A stretch of 28,656 nt of DNA from Pseudomonadota bacterium (GCA_018816605.1 JAHIVS010000660.1:1-28656), one strand, 5' to 3'; shown: positions 7,013 through 16,189, counted from the first letter of the stretch. Notes: generated from the sequence alone by a model not told the origin. Program-made: numbers and translations.

Positions 7013-10000
7013 TTGGCGGAAAGAATAGGTCAAGAAATTGATATTATTGATAAATTCACACAAAAAAAAAACGTGTCCGGGTCTCTTAGAATCCTTATCC
7101 CGCTATATATTACCTATACCGTTTTCGTCTTGAGTGTTTTTTTAATCTTTATTCCCCAGCAAAAAAAACAATTACTGGCTCAAAAAAAGGATACCATCCT
7201 TCAGCTAACCGATAGTACCCTCAGCTTGCTAACTGAATTTGATTTAAGAGTTCGCCAGGGAAAAATCACATCGGATCAGGCACGCGAACAAGCCATACAT
7301 CAGATTCGGAATCTGAGATATGGTTCGGACAGCAAGGATTATTTCTGGATCATTGATTATCATCCCTTTATGGTCATGCACCCTTACCGCCCGGATCTTG
7401 AGGGATTCGATTTGACCCTTTTCAAGGACAATGCAGGAAATCACCCCTTTGCCGCCATGGTGGAAATGGTGATGCAAAGCAAAGGCGGTTATGTGAATTA
7501 CTCCTGGCAGCGAAAAGATACATCCCCAAAAGTATCGCCGAAAATTTCCTATATAAAGGGATTTTCTCCCTGGGGCTGGATTATCGGAACCGGTATCTAT
7601 ATGGAAGATATCCAGCAGGAGATAAAACGCATTCGCCAGAAATTTCTAAAGCTTTTCGGGGGCATCCTGATTTTTGTCATCCTGTTGTCCCTTTATATTA
7701 CCCAACAGGTGGTCCGGACCGAACAGAAGAAAAATGCGGCAGAGCAGGCAAGGGATCTGGAAGAATTGCGATTGAAAAAACTGCTGGAATTGAGCCAGAT
7801 GACCGAGCAGCCGGCAAAGGTTCTCACCACCTTTGCCGTGGAAGAAGCCATCCGTTTGACCCAAAGCGACATCGGATATCTGGCTTTTTTGAATGAAGAA
7901 GAATCGCAACTGACCATGCACACCTGGTCAAAAGAGGCCATGGCTCAGTGCGAGATTGAAGACAAACCATTGATTTTTAATCTGGAAGAGACCGGGTTGT
8001 GGGCCCAGGCTGTCCGCGACAGGGAACCCATGATCATCAACGACTATGCAAATTTTTCGTCCCCCCAGAAAAAAGGGTATCCCGCAGGGCATGTCATGAT
8101 CCGCCGCGTGTTGAATGTCCCGATATTTGACGGCGAAAGGATTGTTGCCCTGGCCGGTGTGGGCAACAAAAAAGAGGCCTATGATGAATCCGATGTCCGG
8201 CAACTACAGCTGATGATGGACGGGATGTGGAAAATAATTCAAAAAAAGAAAGCCCAGGACGATCTTCGCACAAGCGAAAGCCGCTACCGGCTGCTGGCCG
8301 ATAATGCCACCGATGCCATCTGGATATTGGAGCTTCCCGGTTCCAGGTTTTCCTATGTCAGTCCTGCCATGGAAACAATTTTGGGGTATTCGCCCAGAGA
8401 ATTTATCGACCTGCAGACGGGCACCCATATGAGCAAAAAATCCTTAAAGAAAGTATCCCAAACCATATCCGAAGAACTTGCCCGGGATTCGGACCCCGGG
8501 GCAGATGCGAACCGGTACAGAACCATTGAACTTGAGATGATAACAAAAAAAGGGGCCAAGATCTGGGTGGAAATTACGGCCCGCTTTCTGAGGAATGAAA
8601 AGGGGGTCCCGGACAGGATCCTGGGGATCACCAGGGATATTACCCAGCGCAAGGCATTGGCCCAGAAGCTTGAGGAGGCCAATATTGATCTTCGCATGGC
8701 CCAGAGAATCGCCGCCATTGGGAACTGGTCCCTGGCCCCTGAAGCGGCAGTTCCTGTCTGGTCCGAAGAGGTCTATCACATATACGAACGGGACCCCGAA
8801 CTGGGCCCGTTTCCCATTGGAGATTACCAGAAGCTTTATCGTCCCAAGTGCTGGGAAATCTTGAATACGGCCATTCAAAATGCCATTCAAAAGGGCCGGG
8901 CCTATGATATCGAGCTGAAGCTGGTCCTGCCCTCGGGAAAGGTGAAATGGGTCCATACCATCTGCGAGCCTGAAAAATCAAAAGATAAAGCGGCCTATTT
9001 TCTCCGCGGCACCATCCAGGACATCACCGACCGGAAAACAATGGAAACCCGGATCCAGCAAACCCTTAAAATGGAAGCCCTGGGCACCCTTGCCGGCGGA
9101 ATTGCCCATGATTTTAACAATATTCTCTCCTCTGTTTTGGGGTTTGCCGAGCTTGCCAAGCTTCGCACGAGGGAAGACCAAGGCACCCAAGACAATCTGG
9201 ATCAGGTTCTGGCTGCGGGATTACGGGCAAGAGAGCTGGTCAGGCATATTTTGACCTTCAGCCGCAGGGCAGATGTCCAAAAACAGGTCCTGCAGGTTGT
9301 CCCCTTGATCAAAGAAGTCTTAGCATTTTTAAGGGCATCCATCTCCTCCAACATTGAAATAAAAACCGGTTTTAACCCGGCCGAAGCCTCGGTTCTGGCT
9401 GACCCGACACAGATTCACCAGGTCCTGATGAATCTGTTTACCAATGCGGCCCATGCCATGAAAGAAACAGGCGGCACCCTTGAGGTCCTGCTTGAATCCG
9501 TTGATCTATTTAAAGGAGACCTTTTTCAATCCAAGGAACTGGGTCCCGGAAAATATGTTCGCTTGACCATATCCGACACAGGAAGCGGAATCCCCAAACA
9601 TTTGACGGATAAAATTTTTGAGCCTTTTTTTACAACAAAACCCAAGGGAGAGGGAACCGGCATGGGGCTTGCGCTGGCATACGGCATCATTAAAGAGATG
9701 AAAGGGCATATCTCGGTGTATAGTGAGCCGGAGATGGGAACCACTTTTCAAATTTTGTTGCCCGAACAGACAAGTGCGGATGCATTGGATCGCGTTCAGC
9801 AAGCTGCTATCATGGAGAAAGGCAAAGGAAAACTTCTGCTGGCAGATGATGAACCCGGCATTCTCGAATGGATGTCTCAACTCCTTTTGAAGCTGGGTTA
9901 TGAGATCGTCAGTGCCGCCAATGGTCATGAAGCCCTGGAAAAATTCACCCGCAGCCCGGCCGACTTTGATCTGGTCCTGACAGACCTGACCATGCCGAAA

Positions 10001-10204
10001 ATGACCGGTCTCTCCCTGTCAAAAAAAATAACAGCACTCATGCCCGATATGCCCATTGTTCTGTGCACCGGCTTCAGTGAAGGGTTAACAGCTGAAACGA
10101 TGAAAGAGTGCGGTATCTCTGAGATCCTGATGAAACCCATCATTGCCAGTGAGCTGGCCCGGGCCATAAAGATGCATTTAAAACAACCCGTAAAACAGGA
10201 TTAA
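7013..10204 (+). CDS. Multi-sensor hybrid histidine kinase (Cache-GAF-PAS-PAS-HisKA-HATPase-REC)
   Basis: An inner-membrane sensor kinase of about 1063 residues. TM1 is near residues 28-48. A periplasmic Cache domain (~65-205; DYFWIIDYHPFMVMHPY, SPWGWIIGTGIYMEDI) lies before TM2 near 212-232. GAF (~254-405), PAS (~422-545) and PAS/PAC (~559-677) follow. The HisKA H-box GGIAHDFNNILSS has its phospho-His near 699. The HATPase has NLFTNAAHAM and GEGTGMGLALAYG. A receiver (~939-1057) carries its Asp near 991 in LVLTDLTMP. TTG 7013 is the preferred start because AGGAG (7003-7007) sits at the right distance; GTG at 6998 is in frame but has no ribosome site. An A10 run (7062-7071) lies early in the gene. 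The stop is 3 bases before the regulator ATG, so the two are a cognate pair. The ligand is unknown. Confidence 0.93.
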   Translation: MAERIGQEIDIIDKFTQKKNVSGSLRILIPLYITYTVFVLSVFLIFIPQQKKQLLAQKKDTILQLTDSTLSLLTEFDLRVRQGKITSDQAREQAIHQIRNLRYGSDSKDYFWIIDYHPFMVMHPYRPDLEGFDLTLFKDNAGNHPFAAMVEMVMQSKGGYVNYSWQRKDTSPKVSPKISYIKGFSPWGWIIGTGIYMEDIQQEIKRIRQKFLKLFGGILIFVILLSLYITQQVVRTEQKKNAAEQARDLEELRLKKLLELSQMTEQPAKVLTTFAVEEAIRLTQSDIGYLAFLNEEESQLTMHTWSKEAMAQCEIEDKPLIFNLEETGLWAQAVRDREPMIINDYANFSSPQKKGYPAGHVMIRRVLNVPIFDGERIVALAGVGNKKEAYDESDVRQLQLMMDGMWKIIQKKKAQDDLRTSESRYRLLADNATDAIWILELPGSRFSYVSPAMETILGYSPREFIDLQTGTHMSKKSLKKVSQTISEELARDSDPGADANRYRTIELEMITKKGAKIWVEITARFLRNEKGVPDRILGITRDITQRKALAQKLEEANIDLRMAQRIAAIGNWSLAPEAAVPVWSEEVYHIYERDPELGPFPIGDYQKLYRPKCWEILNTAIQNAIQKGRAYDIELKLVLPSGKVKWVHTICEPEKSKDKAAYFLRGTIQDITDRKTMETRIQQTLKMEALGTLAGGIAHDFNNILSSVLGFAELAKLRTREDQGTQDNLDQVLAAGLRARELVRHILTFSRRADVQKQVLQVVPLIKEVLAFLRASISSNIEIKTGFNPAEASVLADPTQIHQVLMNLFTNAAHAMKETGGTLEVLLESVDLFKGDLFQSKELGPGKYVRLTISDTGSGIPKHLTDKIFEPFFTTKPKGEGTGMGLALAYGIIKEMKGHISVYSEPEMGTTFQILLPEQTSADALDRVQQAAIMEKGKGKLLLADDEPGILEWMSQLLLKLGYEIVSAANGHEALEKFTRSPADFDLVLTDLTMPKMTGLSLSKKITALMPDMPIVLCTGFSEGLTAETMKECGISEILMKPIIASELARAIKMHLKQPVKQD

Positions 10205-10207
10205 TTT

Positions 10208-11608
10208 ATGATAAAGGTGCTGGTCATTGACGATGACCTGAAAATTTGCCTGTTTTTCAGCACACTGCTCGAACAAATGGGATATGGTTTTGAACTTGCC
10301 AACACAAAGCAAGCAGCCCGCCTGCTGTTTGCAAACCATCGGTTTGACCTGGTCCTCCTGGACCTGGAATTACCGGATGGAAACGGGTTGGATCTGTTGC
10401 CTGAATTTACCGGCCACCGCCATTCGCCGGAAGTGATCATTATTACCGGAACCGGTAATGTCAGGGGAGCGGAGCTGGCATTTAAATATGGGGCATGGGA
10501 TTATGTGCAAAAACCGTTTCTCCTGGATGAAGTCTCCCTGCCCATCACCCGGGCACTCCAATATCGAAGGGAAAAACAGGCCCAGCCCCAGCGCATCCCC
10601 CTGCGCAGGTCAACTATTGTCGGAGAGTCCGATGCCATCCTGAACTGCCTGGAAGAGGTGGCAAAGGCAGCATCATGCGATGCCAGTGTATTGATCACCG
10701 GAGAAACCGGAACGGGCAAGGAGTTGTTTGCACGCGCAATCCACGAGAATAGCAAAAGGGCATCAAACCCCTTTATAGCCGTTGACTGCGGCGCGCTGCC
10801 GGAAACATTGCTGGAAAGCACCTTGTTCGGACATGAGAAAGGCTCCTTCACAGGGGCGGGGAAAAAGCAGGAAGGCCTGCTGGTTCAAGCCGATGGCGGC
10901 ACATTGCTGCTGGATGAGGTGGGCGACCTGCCCCTGGCAGCTCAAAAATCTTTTTTGCGAACCCTTCAGGAAAGATCTGTGCGCCCTCTGGGCGGAAACA
11001 GGGAAATCCCTGTGGATATCCGGCTGGTTGCAGCGACAAATCTAAATTTAGACCAGATGGTCAAGGAGAATCGTTTCCGCCAGGACCTTCTCTATCGGAT
11101 CCGTGCCATGGAATTAAAACTGCCGCCCCTCAGGGATCGGCAAAAAGATATTGAACTCATCACCATCAAAAAACTCCATGAACTCGCAAACCGGTACAGT
11201 ATGGAAACCAAAGCGGTTTCCCCTGAATTTTTCAAGACATTGTCCGGGCATGCCTGGCCCGGGAATGTGCGGGAACTGGTCAATGTCCTGGAATATGTGC
11301 TGGCCTCGGCCGGCAGTGATCCCACACTTTTCCCCAAACACTTGCCAGTGGAATACCGGATGGCTGACCTTGAATTCGATCCTGTGCTATCGGGAGCACC
11401 AAAAACCGCCCCGCCTGTGGAAGGGGACAGGCAAGATCAATTGCCGCAACTCAACGACTATCGGAACCGCCTCGAAAAGGACTATTTAAAAACCCTTATC
11501 AACCGATCCAAGGGAGACCGCAAAATTGCCTGCAAGATTTCCGGCGTGTCCCAGTCCCGGTTATACGGACTTTTGGCCAAGCACGGCCTTCCCGGGTTCG
11601 GGCCATAA
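10208..11608 (+). CDS. Sigma-54-dependent response regulator (NtrC family)
   Basis: A 466-residue enhancer-binding activator. The N-terminal receiver (1-120) has VIDDD, the phospho-acceptor Asp52 in LVLLDLELPDG, and the late YVQKPF. The AAA+ domain (~136-370) has Walker A GETGTGKE near 165, the sigma-54 contact loop GSFTGA at 212-217 (a variant of GAFTGA), Walker B GGTLLLDEVGDL, and the R-finger region FRQDLLYRI. A Fis-type HTH closes the protein (~430-462; RKIACKISGVSQSRLYGLL). It is translated just after the hybrid kinase, which should phosphorylate it. Such proteins bind dyad sites about 100 bp upstream of -24/-12 promoters. Just such an arrangement lies directly downstream, before the chemosensory operon, and is the likely target (inference). 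Confidence 0.95.
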   Translation: MIKVLVIDDDLKICLFFSTLLEQMGYGFELANTKQAARLLFANHRFDLVLLDLELPDGNGLDLLPEFTGHRHSPEVIIITGTGNVRGAELAFKYGAWDYVQKPFLLDEVSLPITRALQYRREKQAQPQRIPLRRSTIVGESDAILNCLEEVAKAASCDASVLITGETGTGKELFARAIHENSKRASNPFIAVDCGALPETLLESTLFGHEKGSFTGAGKKQEGLLVQADGGTLLLDEVGDLPLAAQKSFLRTLQERSVRPLGGNREIPVDIRLVAATNLNLDQMVKENRFRQDLLYRIRAMELKLPPLRDRQKDIELITIKKLHELANRYSMETKAVSPEFFKTLSGHAWPGNVRELVNVLEYVLASAGSDPTLFPKHLPVEYRMADLEFDPVLSGAPKTAPPVEGDRQDQLPQLNDYRNRLEKDYLKTLINRSKGDRKIACKISGVSQSRLYGLLAKHGLPGFGP

Positions 11609-11643
11609 TCGCTTCTGATTTTTTTTGGATATTCCATCCATCG

Positions 11644-11697
11644 CATAATTCCTGATTCCTATAAACAGGAATTATGGCATTCCTGTTTATAGGAATC
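11644..11697 (+). promoter_or_regulatory. Nested dyads, candidate upstream activator site for the sigma-54 regulator
   Basis: Two 18-bp dyads of the form ATTCCT-N6-AGGAAT occupy 11655-11672 and 11679-11696, with centres 24 bp apart. An extra ATTCCT half-site lies just upstream (11648-11653). As a whole, 11654-11672 and 11679-11697 are perfect 19-base inverted repeats with a 6-base loop. CATAATTCCTG (11644-11654) and CAGGAATTATG (11666-11676) form a competing stem. The distance to the -12 element downstream (~107 bp from the nearer dyad) is typical for an NtrC-type enhancer. A role as a terminator is less likely because no T run follows. Confidence 0.55.
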
Positions 11698-11779
11698 CCC
11701 GGCCTCCTCTCCTTCTCCCCCTCGGCAAGTCCTTATTGCAACCCATTGTTTTTAATCGATAATTTTAAAAATTTCGGTT

Positions 11780-11796
11780 CTGGCACAAATCCTGCT
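11780..11796 (+). promoter_or_regulatory. Sigma-54 (-24/-12) promoter of chemosensory operon
   Basis: CTGGCACAAATCCTGCT contains GG at 11782-11783 and GC at 11794-11795, exactly 10 bases apart, as needed for sigma-54 RNA polymerase. TGGCAC is a full match to the -24 box; TGCT is a partial match to TTGCA. Transcription would begin near 11807, about 48 bases before the first gene. The gene for a sigma-54 activator ends 170 bases upstream. Confidence 0.6.
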
Positions 11797-11854
11797 CTCA
11801 TCATAAGGTCAATGGCAATCATGGTCTGAAACAAAAGGAACGACGCGGTAACAA

Positions 11855-12244
11855 ATGAACATACTCTTATACAAATGTGCCGGATACGACAGGGAAAACA
11901 TGCTTGAGACATTGATTGGAAAGCAACTCCCAAACATCCAAACAGAAACCATCCATTCGGCCCGGCAATTATCCGACATCCTTTGCCGCCCCTTACACAG
12001 GGTTTCGGCCATGGTGGTTTTCATCCTTTGTAAAAAAGAGATCCAACACTTGATCACGTTGACCCCATTGTTTGACCATATCCGGGTGATTCTGATTCTG
12101 CCTGACAGGACAAAGCCCATGATGACCCTGGGACTGCAATTAAACCCCTGTTTTATCAGTTACCCGGACAATGATTTTGCGGATATTATATCGGTTTTAA
12201 ACAAACTATATCAAAGGGCCCATGAGACTGGCCGGCAATTATGA
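11855..12244 (+). CDS. Receiver-fold protein without phosphorylation site (pseudo-receiver), function unknown
   Basis: A 129-residue protein of no recognised family. Alternating hydrophobic strands and helices fit a CheY-like order: MNILLYKCAG, then IQTETIHS, SAMVVFIL, RVILILPD and CFISYPD as five strands separated by helices, ending in DFADIISVLNKLYQ. The residues needed for phosphorylation are absent. There is no acidic pair after strand 1, strand 3 ends FILCKKE with no Asp, and strand 5 lacks the Lys. It is the first gene after the sigma-54 promoter and lies 68 bases before the chemoreceptor gene. It may be a non-phosphorylated partner of the array (inference). AAAGGA upstream is a weak ribosome site. 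Confidence 0.65.
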   Translation: MNILLYKCAGYDRENMLETLIGKQLPNIQTETIHSARQLSDILCRPLHRVSAMVVFILCKKEIQHLITLTPLFDHIRVILILPDRTKPMMTLGLQLNPCFISYPDNDFADIISVLNKLYQRAHETGRQL

Positions 12245-12312
12245 ACAGGAAGCAACAAATGCAAAATGCAAAGACCAAACCATTCACCTAAATTAAATGG
12301 AGGCAGGAAAAA

Positions 12313-14313
12313 ATGAAAAACAGATCACTTAAATTCAAACTGATTGTCGGGGGGATTCTGGCGGCGATCTTACCCTTGGCGGTTGTCGGGCTTTTTTCAA
12401 TCAGCAAATCATCCAACGCACTCCAATCCCTTGCAAAAGGCCAGGCCCAATTGGCGGCCCAGAACCTTGCGGCCATGGCCAATCTATACATGGAACAGGA
12501 AGTCGTTCTGGCCCGGGGAATGGCAGTAGAGCCCCATGTTGTGGCGGCAAGCAACAAAGTATCGGCAGAAGGGATTGACAATGCAACAGCAGAAATTGCC
12601 GCCCTGGACACCTATTTTGCAGATGTGTATGCCCAGATCGGCAGCGGGTATGACGTTTTCTTTGTTACCGATACCCGGGGACAGGCCATTGCCGATAGTA
12701 CGGGCGGTGCCTACAGAACCCAAAACATATCCGTGGCGGACAGGGATTATTTCATATCCGCAAAAACCGGCAGGGTCAGTATCGGCATGCCGATTTTATC
12801 AAAAGCCACGGGCAAGCCCGTTGTTGTGGTCGCGGTTCCTTTGACAACGGATTCGGGTCAGTTTGCCGGCATCTTTGCGGCCGTGGTCAAACTGGAAGCC
12901 TTGTCGGACAAGATTACCGGGGTCAAAATGGGAGAAACCGGCTATCCGTTCATGGCAGACAAAACCGGTTTGATCATTGCCCACCCGAACAAAGAGCAGA
13001 TCTTAAAACTTGACCTCACCAAACTGGAGGGTATGGAGACGATTATTGGTGCTATGCTGGCGCAAAAAAGCGGAGTGGAACCCTATCGATTCAAAGGGAT
13101 TGCTAAAATAGCCGGATTTGCACCGGTGGCCTTAACGGGTTGGAGTATCTGCATCACCCAGAACGCGTCTGAATTTATGGCACCGGTTGTTGAGATTCGA
13201 AATATCGTTTTGCTGGTGGGCGGTCTTTTTCTGGTCATCACCCTTTTGGGTGTCCTCTGGTTTGTCCGGGGCATCATGGCCCAGTTGGGACAGGACCCGT
13301 CTGAAATCGCCAGGATTGCCGACAGCATCGCCAAAGGAGATCTCACCGTTGAATTCAATGCAAAGGGCAAAAAAATAACCGGTGTATATGGCAATATGAA
13401 AGAGATGACGGACAACCTGAACCGCATGTTCACCGATATTACAGGGGGGGTTCAGACCCTGACATCTTCCTCCACTGAGCTTTCCGCCATTTCACAACAG
13501 ATGGCTTCCGGTTCGGAACAATCCTCCCTGCGCGCCAACAATGTGGCTTCCGCAGCCGAAGAAATGGCGACCAGTATGAACAGTGTGGCCGCGGCCACGG
13601 AACAGACCACGGCCAGTCTTCAAATGATCGTGGCGGCCGCAGAAGAGATGTCGGCTACCATCAATGAGATTGCAAGCAATACAGCCAAAGGAAGTCACAC
13701 AACCTCAGAGGCGGTGAACAAGGCAGAACACATTTCTAAAAAAGTTAAAGAACTGGGAAAAGCAGCCTCGGAAATAAGCAAGGTCACGGAAACCATTTCA
13801 GATATTTCCGAACAGACCAACCTGCTGGCACTCAACGCCACCATTGAAGCCGCCAGGGCGGGAGAGGCCGGCAAAGGGTTTGCCGTTGTTGCGGCGGAAA
13901 TCAAGGCCCTTGCCAAACAGACCGCAGAAGCCACCGATGAAATCGGTGCACGGATTGGCGATGTCCAGGCAAGCACCCAGGAGTCTGTGTCCGCCATCAG
14001 TTCCATTGTTGATATCATCAATGAAATCAATCTTATTGTTACCACTGTGGCAACCGCCATTGAAGAGCAGTCGGCCACCACCCAGGAGATCTCAAACAAT
14101 GTGAGCCAGGCTGCTGAAGGTGTCCAGGAAGTCAACCAAAATGTTAACCAGACATCAACTGTGGCCGGAGAGGTGACCGAGGATGTCCACAAGGTCAGCC
14201 AGGCCGCCAACGAGATGAAAACCGGCAGCCTCCAGGTGAATTCAAGCGCAGTGGCGTTGTCCAGCCTGGCGGAAAACCTCAATGCAATGGTCAGCCGGTT
14301 CAAGTTAAAGTAA
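12313..14313 (+). CDS. Methyl-accepting chemotaxis protein with dCache sensor
   Basis: A 666-residue transmembrane chemoreceptor. TM1 is at ~10-32, and a large periplasmic dCache-type domain at ~35-290 has [29 protein letters not shown] and [22 protein letters not shown]2 is at ~298-320, HAMP at ~318-375, and a long coiled coil follows. The signalling tip [20 protein letters not shown] near 498-517 is the part that contacts CheW and CheA, and it is fully conserved. There is no C-terminal pentapeptide for tethering CheR/CheB, and no cheR or cheB gene is nearby. The start has GGAGGCAGGA upstream. Small ligands such as amino or organic acids are usual for dCache domains; the one sensed here is unknown. 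The next gene is a degenerate CheA-like protein. Confidence 0.94.
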   Translation: MKNRSLKFKLIVGGILAAILPLAVVGLFSISKSSNALQSLAKGQAQLAAQNLAAMANLYMEQEVVLARGMAVEPHVVAASNKVSAEGIDNATAEIAALDTYFADVYAQIGSGYDVFFVTDTRGQAIADSTGGAYRTQNISVADRDYFISAKTGRVSIGMPILSKATGKPVVVVAVPLTTDSGQFAGIFAAVVKLEALSDKITGVKMGETGYPFMADKTGLIIAHPNKEQILKLDLTKLEGMETIIGAMLAQKSGVEPYRFKGIAKIAGFAPVALTGWSICITQNASEFMAPVVEIRNIVLLVGGLFLVITLLGVLWFVRGIMAQLGQDPSEIARIADSIAKGDLTVEFNAKGKKITGVYGNMKEMTDNLNRMFTDITGGVQTLTSSSTELSAISQQMASGSEQSSLRANNVASAAEEMATSMNSVAAATEQTTASLQMIVAAAEEMSATINEIASNTAKGSHTTSEAVNKAEHISKKVKELGKAASEISKVTETISDISEQTNLLALNATIEAARAGEAGKGFAVVAAEIKALAKQTAEATDEIGARIGDVQASTQESVSAISSIVDIINEINLIVTTVATAIEEQSATTQEISNNVSQAAEGVQEVNQNVNQTSTVAGEVTEDVHKVSQAANEMKTGSLQVNSSAVALSSLAENLNAMVSRFKLK

Positions 14314-14318
14314 AAACC

Positions 14319-14355
14319 AACAGCCTTCCGGCCGGGGGTGTTCCGGGAGGCTGTT
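14319..14355 (+). other. Intercistronic RNA hairpin between chemoreceptor and CheA-like genes
   Basis: AACAGCCTTCCGG (14319-14331) pairs with CCGGGAGGCTGTT (14343-14355), 13 positions with a single mismatch and an 11-base loop. No U tract follows, so it may protect or process the mRNA, or act as a partial terminator that sets the receptor to CheA-like ratio. Confidence 0.45.
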
Positions 14356-14377
14356 CACAATCCAAGGGAAAAAATCG

Positions 14378-16144
14378 ATGACACCAGCGAATGCAATGGC
14401 ACAAACAAGTAGCGGTACAATAAACGAACCTGATGACACAAATGATAGAACCAACGCATCCATACGGGTCCATGTCGGGTTCTTGGATACCTTGATGACC
14501 CTTGCCGGGGAGCTTGTTTTAAGCCGGAATCAATTGCTTCAAGGTGTCACCACAGGTAATTTGCGCGCCACAGAGATTTCCAGCCAGCGAATCGATATGA
14601 TTACCTCTGGACTCCAGGAAACCATCATGAAAACCCGCATGCAGCCCATGGCCAAGATGTTAAACAGATTGAACCCTGTTGTCAGGGATCAATCACAGCA
14701 AGTCGGCAAATCCGTTGCCCTTGTCATTGAAGGCAGCGAGGTGGAGCTGGATAAAACCATCCTGGAATCCATCAGCAATCCCTTAACCCAATTGGTAAAA
14801 AATTGTATTGCCCATGGGATAGAAACACCAGGGGAACGTGAACGCACCGGCAAGAAAGCCATCGGCAACATTCGTGTGCGTGCATTCCATGATGCCGGCC
14901 AGGTAAATATCCTCATTTCCGATGACGGCAACGGACTTGATCCTTTGAATATCACCAATGCTTCGGGCAACGGTGCTGACCTGACGGGTGTGGTTGCCCA
15001 TATTGAAACCCTTGGCGGCCTCCTTGAACTAGATTCGAAAAAAGGGGTCGGCACGGATATTACCATCAAACTGCCATTAACCCTTGCGATTATTCCAAGC
15101 CAGATCACTTGTGTCGGCCGTGAACGCTATGCCGTTCCCCAGGTGAATCTGGATGAACTGCTCAGGATCCCTTTGGATCAGGTCAAAGAACGAATTGAAA
15201 AGGTCGGTGATGCCAATGTTGTCCGGTTAAGGGGAGAACTATTGCCCTTGCTGGACCTGTCTCAAATGCTCGGCATTGAAAAAAAATATGTGGACCTGAC
15301 AACAGGAACGACCCTGGCGGACAGACGTAAACATATTGCCGACAGACGATCCAAACGACATTCCCTGAACAAAGAGGCAGCCGTTATTGAGAGGGTTCCG
15401 GATTTAGCTTTAAAACTGCCGGACAGGGCCTCAAAGGACCGGAGATCCGGTACAAGAAATGCCGTCAACATTGCCGTGGTTTCTGCCGGTGCCTATACAT
15501 ACGGGCTTATTGTCGATCAATTGCAGGATTCAGAGGAAATTGTGGTAAAGCCGGTGGGCAGGCACCTTAAACGGTGTCTGGCATTTGCCGGCGCAACGAT
15601 TATGGGCGACGGCAAAGTGGCGCTGATTCTGGATATTTCCAATCTGGCGCAAATTGCCGGCCTGTCGACCTTGCCTGAAGTCAGGCAGCTCACAGCCGAT
15701 TCCGAAGCATCCATGCACCATGAAGGGTCCAAGACAGCACTTCTGACGTTCAAAAACTCAGAAAACGAATATTTTGCAGTCCCCCTGGACAGTGTGGAAC
15801 GTATTGAAAGGATTCAAACCGCAGCCATTGAGCAGATCGGAGAAAGAAAAGTGGTTCAATACAAGGGCGGGGCATTGCCCTTGTGCCAATTGTCCCAGGT
15901 AGCGGATGTACCCCCCCTCACCCCAAAAGAACACCAGGAGATCGTTGTTTTCAAGATCAAGGACAGGGAATTGGGGCTCATGGTGAACCCGCCGATGGAT
16001 ACCGCTTCGGTCTTCCTGGAGATCGATGCAACAACATTGCGCCAGCCCGCCATTAAAGGCTCCATGATCCTTCATAACCATACGACACTTATGGTCGATG
16101 TCCTTGAGCTGGCCAGGGCCATTCATCCGGAGTGGGTTCAATAA
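14378..16144 (+). CDS. CheA-like protein lacking HPt and ATP lid, with two CheW-like domains
   Basis: A 588-residue cytoplasmic protein. It starts almost directly in the CheA dimerisation helices (P3, ~28-95; VGFLDTLMTLAGELVLSRNQ), so P1 (phospho-His) and P2 (CheY docking) are absent. The P4 ATPase is degenerate. The N-box reads QLVKNCIAHG; Asn142 and His146 remain, but CheA's usual His is Gln138 and the Asp is Ala145. The G1 box SDDGNGLD is kept, yet only about a dozen residues separate it from SGNGADLTGVV, where normal CheA has about 50 including the GFST lid. The G2 glycine is changed to Asp. Two CheW-like domains follow (~235-430 and ~446-585), the first with an Arg-rich insertion (~305-360). 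Canonical phosphotransfer looks impossible, so a scaffold role beside CheW is inferred. Multi-domain 'CheW' would be the alternative name. Confidence 0.85.
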   Translation: MTPANAMAQTSSGTINEPDDTNDRTNASIRVHVGFLDTLMTLAGELVLSRNQLLQGVTTGNLRATEISSQRIDMITSGLQETIMKTRMQPMAKMLNRLNPVVRDQSQQVGKSVALVIEGSEVELDKTILESISNPLTQLVKNCIAHGIETPGERERTGKKAIGNIRVRAFHDAGQVNILISDDGNGLDPLNITNASGNGADLTGVVAHIETLGGLLELDSKKGVGTDITIKLPLTLAIIPSQITCVGRERYAVPQVNLDELLRIPLDQVKERIEKVGDANVVRLRGELLPLLDLSQMLGIEKKYVDLTTGTTLADRRKHIADRRSKRHSLNKEAAVIERVPDLALKLPDRASKDRRSGTRNAVNIAVVSAGAYTYGLIVDQLQDSEEIVVKPVGRHLKRCLAFAGATIMGDGKVALILDISNLAQIAGLSTLPEVRQLTADSEASMHHEGSKTALLTFKNSENEYFAVPLDSVERIERIQTAAIEQIGERKVVQYKGGALPLCQLSQVADVPPLTPKEHQEIVVFKIKDRELGLMVNPPMDTASVFLEIDATTLRQPAIKGSMILHNHTTLMVDVLELARAIHPEWVQ

Positions 16145-16189
16145 ATCCGCCCGTCAAGGGAAACTTCTTTTTATCACAAGGAAAACAAT

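Noticed and set aside
10208..11608. Stand-alone CheY or second response regulator for the downstream kinase
   Set aside because: The only real phospho-receivers in the window are in the hybrid kinase and this NtrC-type regulator, which are already a tight pair; no separate CheY was found.
11654..11697. Intrinsic terminator after the sigma-54 regulator gene
   Set aside because: The stem is perfect, but the bases after it are C-rich (CCCGGCCTCC) with no T run on the plus strand, and the internal dyads fit protein binding sites better.
13695..14303. Long open frame of ~200 codons antisense to the chemoreceptor signalling domain
   Set aside because: It mirrors the codon pattern of the coding strand, has no family resemblance and no ribosome site, and lies entirely inside a well-identified gene.
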